NCBI RefSeq assembly: GCF_008365375.1
Contig: NZ_QOKW01000013.1
Span: forward strand, 1 to 64,000
DNA: 64,000 bases
Origin: Roseomonas genomospecies 6
GTDB taxonomy: Bacteria; Pseudomonadota; Alphaproteobacteria; Azospirillales; Azospirillaceae
Direction of reading: 5' to 3'
Program-made: the position numbers and the translations under genes
Shown: positions 52,161-63,173 of the stretch, in pieces
Layout: each line of letters begins with the position of its first letter
Position numbering within the stretch: the stretch's first letter is position 1
The notes under the pieces: generated by a model
Database searches by the model: none
Seen by the model: the letters and a program-made list of their open reading frames with translations, nothing else
Told to the model about the DNA's origin: nothing

Positions 52161-54755
52161 TCAGAACTGCTTCAGCAGCCGGTCGATGTACTCGCGCTCC
52201 ATTTGCGGACGGCCATACTGGCCGGAGCGGCGGCGCAGCTCGTCCAGGATTTCGCGGGCGCGCTGGAGTTCGGCTTCCTCCGGGATCTTCACGTCGTCGC
52301 TGTCGTAGTTGCCGAAGCCGGAGGGGCGGCGGCCCAGCGGGTCGCGGTTGCGGCCCTGGCCCTGACGCTGCTGCTGGGCCTGCCCGGGTTGCTGGCCCAT
52401 CATGGCCGGTCCCTGCTGGCCCATCATCTGTTGCATCATCTGCTCGGCCATGGCCTGCATGCCCTGCTGAAGCTCGTCCATCGCCTGGGTCTGCGGGGGC
52501 ACGGCGGAGCCCGGCTGCCCCTGCTGGAGCGCCTGTCCGGCGTCGCGCATGGCCCGTTCGGCGCGGCCCAGCGGGCGGGGGATTTCGCCGCCCTGCTGCT
52601 CGCCCATGCGGCGCATCAGCTCGCCGAGCTGGCGGCGCAGCGCCTCCTGCTGCTCGGCCTGCTTCTGCATCAGCGGGCTTCCGGACTGGCCCTGCTGCCC
52701 CTGCTGCTGGCGGCCCTGGCGGTTGCGCGGACCCTGGCCCTGTTGCTGGCCGTCCTGCTGGCCCATCTGCTCCTGCGACTGGCGGAAGGTCTGGTCCAGA
52801 AGGTTCTGCTGCCGCTGCGCCAGCTCCTGAAGCTCGCGCATCATCTGCGCCGCCTCGTTCTGGCCCTGCTGCTGCATCTGGGCCATGGCGCCGTTGCGCA
52901 TGTTCTCCATCATCTGCTGCAACTGGGACAGCATCTGCCGGGCGGCGTCGCGGGCACCGGTCTCGGCCATTTGCCGCATCCGGTCCATCATCTCCTGGAG
53001 ATCCTGGCGGTCCATCATCCGGTCGGCCATTTCCGGCGGCACCATGGGGATTTGCTCGCCGCGCTCCAGCGCTTCGCGCATCTGCTGCTCCATGGCGTCG
53101 AGGAACTTGTCGAGCGCCGCCTGAAGCTCGTCCATCAGCTTCTTGAGTTCCTGGTCGTCCGCCCCACGCTCCAGCGCCTCGGCCAGACGGCGCTCGGCGT
53201 CGCGCAGGTCGCGTTCGGCCAGGGACAGCCCACCGTCCTCGATGCGGAGCGCGGTTTCCCACAGCAATTGCTGAACGGCGGGGACGGCGGCCGCCTCCTC
53301 GTCCAGCAGTAGGCGGTTCACGGCGGTGCGGAGCGCCAGGAAGGCCACCAGATCGCCGCCGAACTGGCTGGGCCGGGAGGAGATGTCGGCCAGCGCGCGC
53401 GCCACCTCTATGCGGAGCTGCTTGGGCCGCAGCGTCAGCTTCTTGCGCTCCTCCACGATGGCGCGGGCGACGGGATGGTTGAAGACCCGCTCCGGCAGGA
53501 CCATCGCCACATCCTCGGTGCTGCCGGTCTGGCCGGCGCCGTCGAGCGCGGTCAGGCGTACGGTGACGTTCAGCCCGGCCCAGGGATGGCCGGTCAGGTC
53601 GTGGAAGGCGGCGTTGCGCGCCTCGCGCGGGCGGACGCCGGGCAGGGCCAGCGGCAGTTCGATGGGGCTGCGGTCCAGCGCCGGGGCCTCATCCTCCGGC
53701 AGGGCCAGACGGACGACGGCCTTGGCCTCGGCCAGCCCGTAATCGTCCTGGGCCGTGTAGTCCAGCCGCAGCGCGCCGCGCTCCCCCTTCGCCGGGGGGC
53801 TGGCGTAGGCGATGGCGGGCGGGTTGTCCGGGATGACGCGGACGTTCCAGCTTCCCAGCACGTTGGACCCCTGGGTCACGGCGACGCGGGTGCCGGAGTC
53901 GATGGGCTGCTGGATCTGGAAGGTGGAGGAGTCCACCGCCTCGAAGGCGGCGGGCTTGCCGCCGGCCTCCAGCGACGGCGTGCCGCTGCCGCCGGTGACG
54001 CGGGCCAGCACGAGGCTGCCCTTGGGGACCGGCACGGGATCGGCGAGGTTCGGCGTGTGGGCCGGGTTGGCGGACTTCAGGAAGACCGGCGGCAGGCCGG
54101 TGTATTCCGGTGGCGTCACCCACAGGTCGAGGGCCGCGACGGAGGCCGCCGCCGTCCCGCCGAAATGCGGGCTGACGGCGGCGGACAGGCGCGGCTTCCA
54201 GTCGCCCCAACTGGCCCCGCCCGCGGCGATCAGCACCAGAACCACCAGCGCGCGCAGGGCGTAGCGGTCGTGGGCGGCGAGGCCGTCGGACTGCGGCCAG
54301 GCCACGCGCAGCCGCCGCATGGCCGCCCGCACCCGCTCCTGGTGCAGGCGCCACAGTTCCGTGGCGACGGGGTCGTTGCCGGCGGGCCGGTCGCGCAGTG
54401 TGTGAAGGGGGCGGTGAGGCAGGCCGCTGTCCCGCTCCAGCCGGCGGCGGGCGGCGCCCTCGTCCGGCAGGCGGAAGGCGCGCAGCCCGCGCCACCCCGT
54501 CCAGCCGATGGCGGCGACGAACAGCAGCAGGACCAGGGCGTGCAGCCAGCCCGGCAGAAGCAGGAAGACGTTCAGCAGGGCCAGGGCGAGGAAGGCCCCG
54601 GCGATGGCGACGGGCGCCCAGAGCGCCGGCCACAGCCGTTCCCACAGCAGGGCGGCGTGGGCCTGCCCCATGCGGAAACGGGGTTCACGCGGGGTGGGGG
54701 CGGGGTCGGCTTCCTTGCGCAGGGGGAACCGGAACCCGTCGTTGCTGTCGCTCAT
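52161..54755 (-). CDS. TIGR02302 family (DUF4175) membrane protein with Gln/Met-rich region
   Basis: 864 residues. Two or three N-terminal membrane helices (WAPVAIAGAFLALALLNVFL, LVLLLFVAAIGWTGW) lead to a periplasmic Ig-like middle. A highly repetitive Gln/Met/Gly region covers about 570-800 (QQQGQGPRNRQGRQQQGQ, MQQQGQNEAAQMMRELQE). The C-terminus is acidic/charged. It is the usual neighbour of lysA in alphaproteobacteria. The function has not been settled. Confidence 0.82.
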   Translation of the reverse strand: MSDSNDGFRFPLRKEADPAPTPREPRFRMGQAHAALLWERLWPALWAPVAIAGAFLALALLNVFLLLPGWLHALVLLLFVAAIGWTGWRGLRAFRLPDEGAARRRLERDSGLPHRPLHTLRDRPAGNDPVATELWRLHQERVRAAMRRLRVAWPQSDGLAAHDRYALRALVVLVLIAAGGASWGDWKPRLSAAVSPHFGGTAAASVAALDLWVTPPEYTGLPPVFLKSANPAHTPNLADPVPVPKGSLVLARVTGGSGTPSLEAGGKPAAFEAVDSSTFQIQQPIDSGTRVAVTQGSNVLGSWNVRVIPDNPPAIAYASPPAKGERGALRLDYTAQDDYGLAEAKAVVRLALPEDEAPALDRSPIELPLALPGVRPREARNAAFHDLTGHPWAGLNVTVRLTALDGAGQTGSTEDVAMVLPERVFNHPVARAIVEERKKLTLRPKQLRIEVARALADISSRPSQFGGDLVAFLALRTAVNRLLLDEEAAAVPAVQQLLWETALRIEDGGLSLAERDLRDAERRLAEALERGADDQELKKLMDELQAALDKFLDAMEQQMREALERGEQIPMVPPEMADRMMDRQDLQEMMDRMRQMAETGARDAARQMLSQLQQMMENMRNGAMAQMQQQGQNEAAQMMRELQELAQRQQNLLDQTFRQSQEQMGQQDGQQQGQGPRNRQGRQQQGQQGQSGSPLMQKQAEQQEALRRQLGELMRRMGEQQGGEIPRPLGRAERAMRDAGQALQQGQPGSAVPPQTQAMDELQQGMQAMAEQMMQQMMGQQGPAMMGQQPGQAQQQRQGQGRNRDPLGRRPSGFGNYDSDDVKIPEEAELQRAREILDELRRRSGQYGRPQMEREYIDRLLKQF

Positions 54756-54845
54756 CCCGCACTCCCGTCCAGCCGGTTGCCGAAAGCCTGATCACGAAAC
54801 CCTGATCCCGGCCTGGTGGGGGCGAAAGGCGGAAGCCGGGTGTCG

Positions 54846-55265
54846 TCAGGATATAGGTTCCGCCGCGCCGGATTTCCCGGTTCGGCCGTCGAGCCATTCA
54901 CCAAACCACTTGTCCATGACCAGAATATGGCCGCACAGCCACATCTCGACATAGCTCTGGAGGAACTGGACCTCCTCCAAATCGTGGTTGTCGGCCTCGG
55001 ACTGACGGCGCACGAAGTCAGCGAAGCTGTCATGCATCGCCTTGTGCTTGGCGTAGTCCGGGTAGCCGACGGCGCGCATCAGCCCTTCCTCCCGGCGGAA
55101 GTGATGGGCGGAATAGTCGGCCAGCTCGCGCAGGAAGCGGTTCGCCGACTCCCGCCGCTCACCGGCGGCGATGGCCGCGCTGAATTGGTTGAACAACTGA
55201 AACAGGCGTTGGTGGTCGCCATCCACGGCGCTCTGGCCGATGGCGTAGGTCGCGTCCCATTCCAT
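54846..55265 (-). CDS. bacteriohemerythrin
   Basis: 139 residues. A di-iron four-helix protein: WDATYAIGQSAVDGDHQRLF (His ligand), YSAHHFRREEGLM (His-His and Glu), YAKHKAMHDSFADFV (two His) and LCGHILVMDKWF (His and Asp). All seven usual ligands seem present. It would bind dioxygen reversibly. It sits inside the usual TIGR02302 / lysA order, so it looks inserted. Confidence 0.9.
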   Translation of the reverse strand: MEWDATYAIGQSAVDGDHQRLFQLFNQFSAAIAAGERRESANRFLRELADYSAHHFRREEGLMRAVGYPDYAKHKAMHDSFADFVRRQSEADNHDLEEVQFLQSYVEMWLCGHILVMDKWFGEWLDGRTGKSGAAEPIS

Positions 55266-55269
55266 GATG

Positions 55270-55296
55270 TTCCCCGTCCGTTGTGCGAACGGGGAA
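55270..55296 (-). promoter_or_regulatory. hairpin covering the ribosome site of bacteriohemerythrin
   Basis: On the minus strand TTCCCCGT pairs with ACGGGGAA (8 bp), four bases before the ATG. The GGGGA ribosome site is in the second arm, so folding would hide it. Confidence 0.6.
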
Positions 55297-55355
55297 TCAT
55301 ACGCCTAATGGATGATGAAGGGCAGCGCTTATTGCAGCCCGGTGACGGTCGCCGG

Positions 55356-56621
55356 TCAGTCCTTCAGCCAGTCCGGCACGCGGTCCAGCGCCAGAAGCTC
55401 CTCGACCGACACGCGGGGACGGATGACCGAGAAGCGGTCGCCGTTCACCAGCACCTCCGGAATCAGGGGGCGGGTGTTGTAGGTGGAGGACATGACCGCG
55501 CCGTAGGCCCCCGCCGACAGGATCGCCACCAGCTCGTCCGGCGCCATGGCCGGCAGCGCGCGCTGGAGCGCGAAGGTGTCGCCGCTCTCGCAGACCGGCC
55601 CGACGACGTCGTAGGGCTCCGTGGCGGCGCCCCGGGCGGGCTCCGTCACCGGGACGATGCCGTGATAGGCCTCGTAGAGGGTGGGGCGGATCAGGTCGTT
55701 CATCGCCGCGTCGATGATGACGAAGCGGCGGTGCAGCCCCTGCTTCACATAGATCACCCGCGACACCAGGATGCCCGCGTTGCCGACCAGCGACCGGCCC
55801 GGCTCCAGCGAGATGCGGCAGCCGAGATTGCCGGTGATCGACTTCACCATGGCGGCGTAGTCGGCGATGTCCGGCGGCGCCTCGTGCTTGTAGACGATGC
55901 CCAGCCCGCCGCCGAGGTCGAGGCGGGTGATGTCGTGCCCGTCCTCCCGCAGGACGTGGAGCAGGGCCGCCACCCGCTCGTAGGCGGCGCGGAAGGGAGC
56001 GAGGTCGGTCAACTGCGACCCGATATGGACCGCGATGGCCACCGGCTTGATGCCCGGCAGCCGGGCGGCCTGCGCGTAGACCTCCCGCGCGTGGTCGTAA
56101 TCGACGCCGAACTTGTTCTCCTTCTTGCCGGTGGCGATCTTGGCGTGGGTCTTGGCGTCCACGTCCGGATTCACGCGGAAGGCGATGGGCGCGGTGACTC
56201 CCATGCTGACCGCCACCTCCGACAGGGCTTCGACCTCCGGGATGGATTCCACGTTGATCTGGTGGATTCCGGCCTCCAGGGCGGCGCGCATCTCCTCGCG
56301 CGTCTTGCCGACGCCGGAGAAGATGATCTTGCCGGCGGGAATGCCTCCGGCCAGAGCGCGCTGCATCTCGCCGCCCGACACCACGTCGGCGCCGGCCCCC
56401 AGGCGGGCGAAGGCGCGGATGACGGCGAGGTTGGAGTTGGCCTTCACCGCGTAGCAGACGTCGGCGTCCTGCCCCGCGAAGGCCCCGGCATAGGCGCTGT
56501 AATGCGCCTCCAGCGCCGCCGTGGAATAGCAGTAGAAGGGCGTGCCGACTTCCGCCGCGATCTTCGACAGCGGGACGGATTCGGCGTGCATCACGCCGTT
56601 GCGGTAGGCGAAGGCGCTCAT
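55356..56621 (-). CDS. lysA: diaminopimelate decarboxylase
   Basis: 421 residues. It removes CO2 from meso-diaminopimelate to make lysine, using PLP. YAVKANSNLAVIRAF (PLP lysine), GVGKTREEMRAALEAGI, DLGGGLGIVY (glycine loop) and PVCESGDTFA (active-site Cys-Glu) are all seen. The ATG at 56621 overlaps the stop of the lptM-like gene. Third of an operon with argH and the lipoprotein. Confidence 0.96.
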   Translation of the reverse strand: MSAFAYRNGVMHAESVPLSKIAAEVGTPFYCYSTAALEAHYSAYAGAFAGQDADVCYAVKANSNLAVIRAFARLGAGADVVSGGEMQRALAGGIPAGKIIFSGVGKTREEMRAALEAGIHQINVESIPEVEALSEVAVSMGVTAPIAFRVNPDVDAKTHAKIATGKKENKFGVDYDHAREVYAQAARLPGIKPVAIAVHIGSQLTDLAPFRAAYERVAALLHVLREDGHDITRLDLGGGLGIVYKHEAPPDIADYAAMVKSITGNLGCRISLEPGRSLVGNAGILVSRVIYVKQGLHRRFVIIDAAMNDLIRPTLYEAYHGIVPVTEPARGAATEPYDVVGPVCESGDTFALQRALPAMAPDELVAILSAGAYGAVMSSTYNTRPLIPEVLVNGDRFSVIRPRVSVEELLALDRVPDWLKD

Positions 56622-56799
56622 GGGAAGCGGACTCCGGAGGACGGCTGACCGGGCTTGGGGTCGGTCTTCGGGTTCGGATAGGGGCTGGGGAACTTGTCGG
56701 CTTCCTTGCCCTGCGGGGGATCGACGAAGCTGGGCTTCTTGCCGCAGCCGGCCAGGGTCAGCGCCACGGCGGCGGTCGCCAGGATCAGCAGCGGGCGCC

Positions 56800-56803
<4 letters not shown>
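56618..56803 (-). CDS. LptM/YifL-like small lipoprotein
   Basis: 61 residues with a lipobox LAGC (mature Cys20), then [18 protein letters not shown] and a Pro/Lys-rich tail. In enterobacteria YifL/LptM stabilises the LptD-LptE complex. Here only the size and the lipid anchor speak for that role. It overlaps argH and lysA by 4 bp each (ATGA). Confidence 0.8.
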
Positions 56804-58230
<1,427 letters not shown>

Positions 58231-58269
58231 GGCGGACACAATACGGGTGGGAGGACGGGAAGCGTGAGT

Positions 58270-58917
58270 ATGCGGACTTTGGCGGCCACCGCAATCTTTT
58301 GTGTGACCCTGGGCGGCGCCGGGCTGTGGATGGCGCTGGCCGGGCCGTCGGCCCCGCCGCCGCCCGCCGTGCTGACGCTGGACCAGCCCGCCCCCGGCGT
58401 GACCGCGGTGGGTCTGGACAAGTTCCGCTACATGGAGCCGCTGAAGGCGGTGCCGGAGCTGACCTTCCTGGACGGGGAGGGGCGCCGGGTGGACCTGACG
58501 GAGTTCAAGGACCGTCTGGTCCTGCTGAACCTGTGGGCGACATGGTGCGCGCCCTGCGTGAAGGAGATGCCGGCGCTCGACCGCCTCCAGGCGCAGTTGG
58601 GCGGGCCGGGCTTCCAGGTGGTGGCGCTGTCGGTGGACCGCGGCGGCAAGGATCAGGTGCAGCCCTTCTACCAGCGGACCGGCGTGAAGAACCTCGCCCT
58701 CTATCTCGATCCGTCGAGCGCCTCGATGCAGACGCTGAAGCTGCGCGGCCTGCCGACCACCCTGATGGTGGACCAGGAGGGGCGGGAGATTGGGCGCATC
58801 GAAGGCGCCGTGGAGTGGGACTCGCCGGAGGTCGTCGCCTTCCTGCGCAAGCATATGGGCAACGGCGGCGGCCCGGCGCGGGACAGTCGCGGTGGGGTGG
58901 TGCGGACGGGGGGGTGA
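58270..58917 (+). CDS. tlpA: TlpA-type thiol-disulfide oxidoreductase
   Basis: 215 residues. An N-terminal signal anchor ([18 protein letters not shown]) and a thioredoxin fold with [18 protein letters not shown] (WCAPC) and the cis-proline stretch [12 protein letters not shown] periplasmic thiol protein that in alphaproteobacteria supports cytochrome oxidase assembly. A GTG at 58264 is an alternative start. Confidence 0.9.
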   Translation: MRTLAATAIFCVTLGGAGLWMALAGPSAPPPPAVLTLDQPAPGVTAVGLDKFRYMEPLKAVPELTFLDGEGRRVDLTEFKDRLVLLNLWATWCAPCVKEMPALDRLQAQLGGPGFQVVALSVDRGGKDQVQPFYQRTGVKNLALYLDPSSASMQTLKLRGLPTTLMVDQEGREIGRIEGAVEWDSPEVVAFLRKHMGNGGGPARDSRGGVVRTGG

Positions 58918-58930
58918 TGCTCTGCACGCT

Positions 58931-58953
58931 CCTTCTCCCCTCTGGGGAGAAGG
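58931..58953 (+). terminator. terminator after tlpA
   Basis: A perfect 10-bp stem, CCTTCTCCCC and GGGGAGAAGG around TCT, begins 13 bp after the tlpA stop. It opens a longer GC-rich repeat that runs to about 59060 and carries inverted GCTCTGCACGC / GCAGAGCGTGG stretches. Confidence 0.7.
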
Positions 58954-59076
58954 TCGGGATGAGGGGGCGGCCGGAGGCCGGCCACGCCGGTTCGTTGCAG
59001 AGCGTGGACGCCCATACGGGCGCCCCCTCACCCTAACCCTCTCCCCAGGGGGGCGAGGGGACTTTAGGAATTTGCA

Positions 59077-59673
59077 TCACTCCGACGACCCGGACGTTCC
59101 CAGCGGCATATCCCCCGGCGGGGCCTGGGTCTGCGGCGGGGCCGGGCGGCGCGCGAGTTCGGCCATGATGGCGCGCGCCTCTTCGAAATGACTGTGCAGC
59201 ATCGGCAAGGACTCGCGGGCGAAGTCGCCCGTCTCGCCGCCGTGTTCGGCCTGGGCCTCGTACAGTTTGATGGCGCGGGCGTGGGTTTCCTCCTCCGCAG
59301 CCATGTAGCGGCGGTCGAAGGCGCCCTCCGGCGTGTCGCGCAGGCTGGACATGTGGGCGCGGGCGGACAGGTTCAGTTCGCGCGGGATGGGGATGCCGTG
59401 GCGCAGCGCCATGCCGGCCAGCCGGTCGGTCTTCAGCCCGTGGTCATCGGCCATGCGGCGGGCGAAGCGGCGGACCGGCTCGGTTTCCGCGCGGTCCTGG
59501 GCCAGCTTCCCCAGCGTCTGCTCGGCCATGCCGTCGGCCAGCGCCTCGGCGATGAAGTTGCGTTCCTGCCGGGACAGGGTGGAGGGAGAGGCGGGAGCGG
59601 AGCCCGGTGCCTGCGCCAGGACCGGGCCGGACAGGCAGGCCAGAAGCATCGCCGTCAGGAAGCTGCGCCGCAT
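59077..59673 (-). CDS. DUF4142 exported protein
   Basis: 198 residues with a signal peptide (SFLTAMLLACLSGPVLAQ) and the DUF4142 ferritin-like four-helix pattern: FIAEALADGMAEQTLGKLAQ, VRRFARRMADDHG and THARAIKLYEAQAEHGG. Likely periplasmic. No known reaction. Confidence 0.8.
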   Translation of the reverse strand: MRRSFLTAMLLACLSGPVLAQAPGSAPASPSTLSRQERNFIAEALADGMAEQTLGKLAQDRAETEPVRRFARRMADDHGLKTDRLAGMALRHGIPIPRELNLSARAHMSSLRDTPEGAFDRRYMAAEEETHARAIKLYEAQAEHGGETGDFARESLPMLHSHFEEARAIMAELARRPAPPQTQAPPGDMPLGTSGSSE

Positions 59674-59757
59674 TGCCCCCGTCCTTTCCGCTGTTCGACC
59701 CGACTCCCCTGCGGGACGAACAGAGCGCGAGCGCAGCGGTTCCGCAAACGCACGAAA

Positions 59758-59781
59758 CCCGCCCCGGTTTCCCGGGACGGG
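59758..59781 (-). terminator. terminator after hbdA
   Basis: A ten-pair stem (CCCGTCCCGG and CCGGGGCGGG with one G-T pair) around GAAA, then a short T run on the minus strand, 33 bp beyond the hbdA stop. Confidence 0.6.
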
Positions 59782-59813
59782 CGTCGTTGCAAGCTCCGCA
59801 GGGAACCGCCGCG

Positions 59814-60692
59814 TCAGCGGGTCGGGACCGGCGGGTTCTTGGAGTAGTCGTAGAAACCGCGGCCGACCTTGCGGCCAACCCAGCCGGCCTCGACATACTT
59901 CACCAGCAGCGGGCAGGGGCGGTACTTGCTGTCGGCCAGACCCTCGTAGAGGACCTGCATGACCGCCAGACAGGTGTCCAGGCCGATGAAGTCCGCCAGT
60001 TCCAGCGGACCCATCGGGTGGTTGGCGCCCAGCTTCAGCGCGGTGTCGATGGCATGGACGCCGCCCACGCCCTCATAGAGGGTGTAGACCGCCTCGTTGA
60101 TCATCGGCAGCAGGATGCGGTTGACGATGAAGGCCGGGAAGTCCTCGGCCACCGCCGCGGTCTTGCCGATGTTCGCCGTCAACTCGCTGATGGCGTTGAA
60201 GGTGGCCTCGTCCGTCGCGATGCCGCGGATCAGCTCGACGAGCTGCATCACCGGCACCGGGTTCATGAAATGCATGCCCATGAACTTCGACGGGCGGTCG
60301 GTCGAGGCCGCGAGGCGGGTGATCGAGATCGACGAGGTGTTCGTCGCGATCAGCGCCTCGGGCTTCAGGTTCGGGACCAGCTTCTTGAAGATCTCGCGCT
60401 TCAGCGCTTCGTTCTCCGTCGCCGCCTCGACCACCAGATCGGCGTCGTGGAACACGGACAGGTCGCTGCCGGTGGAGATGCGGGCGATCGCCGCCGCCTT
60501 GTCGGCCTCCGTCAGCTTCCCCTTCTGAACCTGACGGTCCATGTTCTTGGAGATCGCGGCCACCGACTTTTGCAGAATTTCCGCGCTGATGTCGGAGATG
60601 ACGACCTCGTACCCCGCCTGCGAGCAGACGTGGGCGATGCCGCTGCCCATCTGGCCGGCACCGATGACGCCAATCTTCTTGATCGTGGACAT
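59814..60692 (-). CDS. hbdA: 3-hydroxybutyryl-CoA dehydrogenase
   Basis: 292 residues. Rossmann start GVIGAGQMGSGIAHVCSQAG, catalytic stretch FMGMHFMNPVPVMQLVELI (His-x-Asn), and C-terminal GANHPMGPLELADFIGLDT. It reduces acetoacetyl-CoA or oxidises 3-hydroxybutyryl-CoA with NAD(P). Last gene of etfB-etfA-hbdA, linking polyhydroxybutyrate/fatty acid metabolism with ETF. Confidence 0.95.
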   Translation of the reverse strand: MSTIKKIGVIGAGQMGSGIAHVCSQAGYEVVISDISAEILQKSVAAISKNMDRQVQKGKLTEADKAAAIARISTGSDLSVFHDADLVVEAATENEALKREIFKKLVPNLKPEALIATNTSSISITRLAASTDRPSKFMGMHFMNPVPVMQLVELIRGIATDEATFNAISELTANIGKTAAVAEDFPAFIVNRILLPMINEAVYTLYEGVGGVHAIDTALKLGANHPMGPLELADFIGLDTCLAVMQVLYEGLADSKYRPCPLLVKYVEAGWVGRKVGRGFYDYSKNPPVPTR

Positions 60693-60750
60693 ATGAGCTT
60701 TCCCGCTTGTCTTTGGCCCGCGTGTCTCTGCTAGGAAGAGGACCGGCCGG

Positions 60751-61689
60751 TTACGCCTTGTCCAGCTCGGCCGTCAGTTCCGGCACCGCCTTGAACAGGT
60801 CGGCGACCAGACCATAGTCCGCCACCTGGAAGATGGGCGCTTCCTCGTCCTTGTTGATCGCGACGATGACCTTGCTGTCCTTCATGCCGGCGAGGTGCTG
60901 GATGGCACCGGAAATGCCGACGGCGATGTACAGCTCGGGCGCCACGATCTTGCCGGTCTGGCCGACCTGATAGTCGTTGGGGACGAAGCCCGCATCGACC
61001 GCCGCGCGGCTGGCGCCGACCGCGGCACCCAGCTTGTCCGCCAGCGCTTCGAGGAGCTTGAAGTTCTCGCCCGACTGCATGCCGCGTCCGCCGGACACGA
61101 CGATCTTGGCCTGGGTCAGCTCCGGACGCTCCGACTTCGTCAGCTCCTGGCCGACGAACTTGGCCGACCCGGCGTCGCCCGTCCCGGCGACGTTCTCCAC
61201 CGTGGCCGAGCCGCCGGTGGCCGCCGCCGCCTCGAAGGCGGTGGTGCGGACCGTGACGACCTTGATCGGGTCGGCGGACTTCACGGTGGCGATGGCGTTG
61301 CCGGCGTAGATGGGCCGCTCGAAGGTGTCGGCGTAGACCACGCCGGTGATGTCGGAGATGGCGGCGACGTCCAGCAGCGCGGCGACGCGCGGCAGGAGGT
61401 TCTTGCCTTCCGACGAGGCGGCGGCCAGCACATGGCCGTAGCCCTTGGCGAGGCCGACGACCAGCGGGGCGACGTTCTCCGGCAGCGGGTGGGCGTAAGC
61501 CGCGTCGTCGGCCAGCAGCACCTTGGAGACGCCGGCGATCTTGGAGGCCGCGTCGGCCACGGCCTGGGCGCCCTGGCCGGCGACCAGGACATGGACGTCG
61601 CCACCGATCTTGGCGGCGGCGCTGACCGCGTTCAGCGTGGCGGCCTTCAGCGCGGCGTTGTCGTGTTCGGCAATGACGAGAATGGCCAT
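60751..61689 (-). CDS. etfA: electron transfer flavoprotein alpha subunit
   Basis: 312 residues. FAD-domain signature: [20 protein letters not shown], then [20 protein letters not shown] and the final [19 protein letters not shown]. It accepts electrons from acyl-CoA dehydrogenases and passes them to ETF-quinone oxidoreductase. Starts 1 bp after the etfB stop. Confidence 0.96.
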   Translation of the reverse strand: MAILVIAEHDNAALKAATLNAVSAAAKIGGDVHVLVAGQGAQAVADAASKIAGVSKVLLADDAAYAHPLPENVAPLVVGLAKGYGHVLAAASSEGKNLLPRVAALLDVAAISDITGVVYADTFERPIYAGNAIATVKSADPIKVVTVRTTAFEAAAATGGSATVENVAGTGDAGSAKFVGQELTKSERPELTQAKIVVSGGRGMQSGENFKLLEALADKLGAAVGASRAAVDAGFVPNDYQVGQTGKIVAPELYIAVGISGAIQHLAGMKDSKVIVAINKDEEAPIFQVADYGLVADLFKAVPELTAELDKA

Positions 61690-61690
61690 G

Positions 61691-62440
61691 TCAGATCACC
61701 CGCGCTTCGTTCTTCAGCTTGTCCACCAGGGCGGCCACGTCGGCGACCTTCACGCCGGCCTTGCGCTTGGGCGGCTCGGCCACCTTCAGCGTGGTCAGGC
61801 GCGGCGCCACGTCCACGCCCAGCGCGTCGGGCGCCAGCGTCTCGATGGGCTTCTTCTTCGCCTTCATGATGTTGGGCAGCGAGGCGTAGCGCGGCTCGTT
61901 CAGGCGCAGGTCCGCCGTCACCACCGCGGGGAGCTTCAGCTCCACCGTCTCCAGGCCGCCGTCGATCTCGCGGGTCACCGTCACGGCGCCCTCGCCGGCC
62001 ACGACCTTCGAGGCGAAGGTGCCCTGCGGCCAGCCCAGCAGGGCCGCGAGCATCTGGCCGGTCTGGTTGCAGTCGTCGTCGATCGCCTGCTTGCCCAGGA
62101 TGACCAGCGTCGGGCCTTCCTTCTCGACCAGGGCCTTCAGCACCTTGGCGACGGCCAGCGGCTGCGTCTCGGCATCGGTCTGCACCAGGATGCCGCGGTC
62201 GGCGCCCATGGCGAGCGCGGTGCGCAGCGTTTCCTGCGCGGCGGTCGGGCCGACGGAGACCACGATGACCTCGGTCGCCTTGCCGGCTTCCTTCAGGCGG
62301 ACGGCCTCTTCGACGGCGATCTCGTCGAAGGGGTTCATGCTCATCTTCACGTTGGCGGTCTCAACGCCGGAACCGTCCGCCTTGACGCGGATCTTGACGT
62401 TGTAATCGACCACCCGCTTGACCGGGACGAGGACCTTCAT
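61691..62440 (-). CDS. etfB: electron transfer flavoprotein beta subunit
   Basis: 249 residues. Signature [20 protein letters not shown], then [20 protein letters not shown], and an AMP-binding middle ([17 protein letters not shown]). Partner of EtfA. First gene of the three-gene operon. The 145 bp before it holds no clear feature except a short AT-richer stretch. Confidence 0.96.
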   Translation of the reverse strand: MKVLVPVKRVVDYNVKIRVKADGSGVETANVKMSMNPFDEIAVEEAVRLKEAGKATEVIVVSVGPTAAQETLRTALAMGADRGILVQTDAETQPLAVAKVLKALVEKEGPTLVILGKQAIDDDCNQTGQMLAALLGWPQGTFASKVVAGEGAVTVTREIDGGLETVELKLPAVVTADLRLNEPRYASLPNIMKAKKKPIETLAPDALGVDVAPRLTTLKVAEPPKRKAGVKVADVAALVDKLKNEARVI

Positions 62441-62585
62441 ATCCCACCCTTTTCTTCAATTATGCAGGCGCATCTTCGCCGCTGGCGCCGAATCGGGCAG
62501 CTTGTGACAGCGCTGCGACCATAGGAGTTGACGTTTTGGCTGTCAACGCCGCCTACGCCGCAGGCGCGAAGGAGGCGGTGCCGCA

Positions 62586-63155
62586 TCAACGGTTTGCGCC
62601 CGGCACCCACAGCACGTCCGCCGCTCCGTCCGCGTTCAGCTTCCGGCTCAGCACGAACAGGTGGTCGGACAGGCGGTTGGCGTATTTCACCGCCGCCGGG
62701 TTGATCGCTTCCGTCTCCGCCAGTTCGGTCATCAGCCGCTCGGCGCGCCGCACCACCGTGCGGGCCAGATGCAGATGCGCCGCGGCGGGGGAGCCGCCGG
62801 GCAGGATGAAGGAGGTCAGGGGGGCGAGATCCGCGTTCATCGCGTCGATCTCCGCCTCCAGCCGGTCCACCTGCGACTCCAGGATTCGCAGCGGCGGGTA
62901 GGGCGGGTCCTCCGCCTCCGGCGTGCAGAGGTCGGCGCCCAGATCGAACAGGTCGTTCTGGACGCGCGCCAGCATCGCGTCGATCTCCGGCTGGCCGACG
63001 GTGTGCAGGCGGACCAGCCCGATGACGGCGTTCGCCTCGTCCACCGTGCCGTAGGCGGCGACGCGCGCGTCGTGCTTGGGCACGCGGCGCCCGTCCCCCA
63101 GCGAGGTCTGGCCGCGGTCCCCGCCGCGGGTGTAGATGCGCGTCAGCTTGACCAT
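62586..63155 (-). CDS. PduO-type ATP:cob(I)alamin adenosyltransferase
   Basis: 189 residues. TRIYTRGGDRGQTSLGDGRR (ATP-binding start), AYGTVDEANAVIGL, FILPGGSPAAAHLHLARTVV and RRAERLM are PduO signatures. It makes adenosylcobalamin. It lies 145 bp upstream of etfB, in an order common in alphaproteobacteria. AdoCbl is also the chromophore that the protein at 46287-47399 would need. Confidence 0.92.
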   Translation of the reverse strand: MVKLTRIYTRGGDRGQTSLGDGRRVPKHDARVAAYGTVDEANAVIGLVRLHTVGQPEIDAMLARVQNDLFDLGADLCTPEAEDPPYPPLRILESQVDRLEAEIDAMNADLAPLTSFILPGGSPAAAHLHLARTVVRRAERLMTELAETEAINPAAVKYANRLSDHLFVLSRKLNADGAADVLWVPGANR

Positions 63156-63173
63156 GATTCGTGCCGGTGTCCC

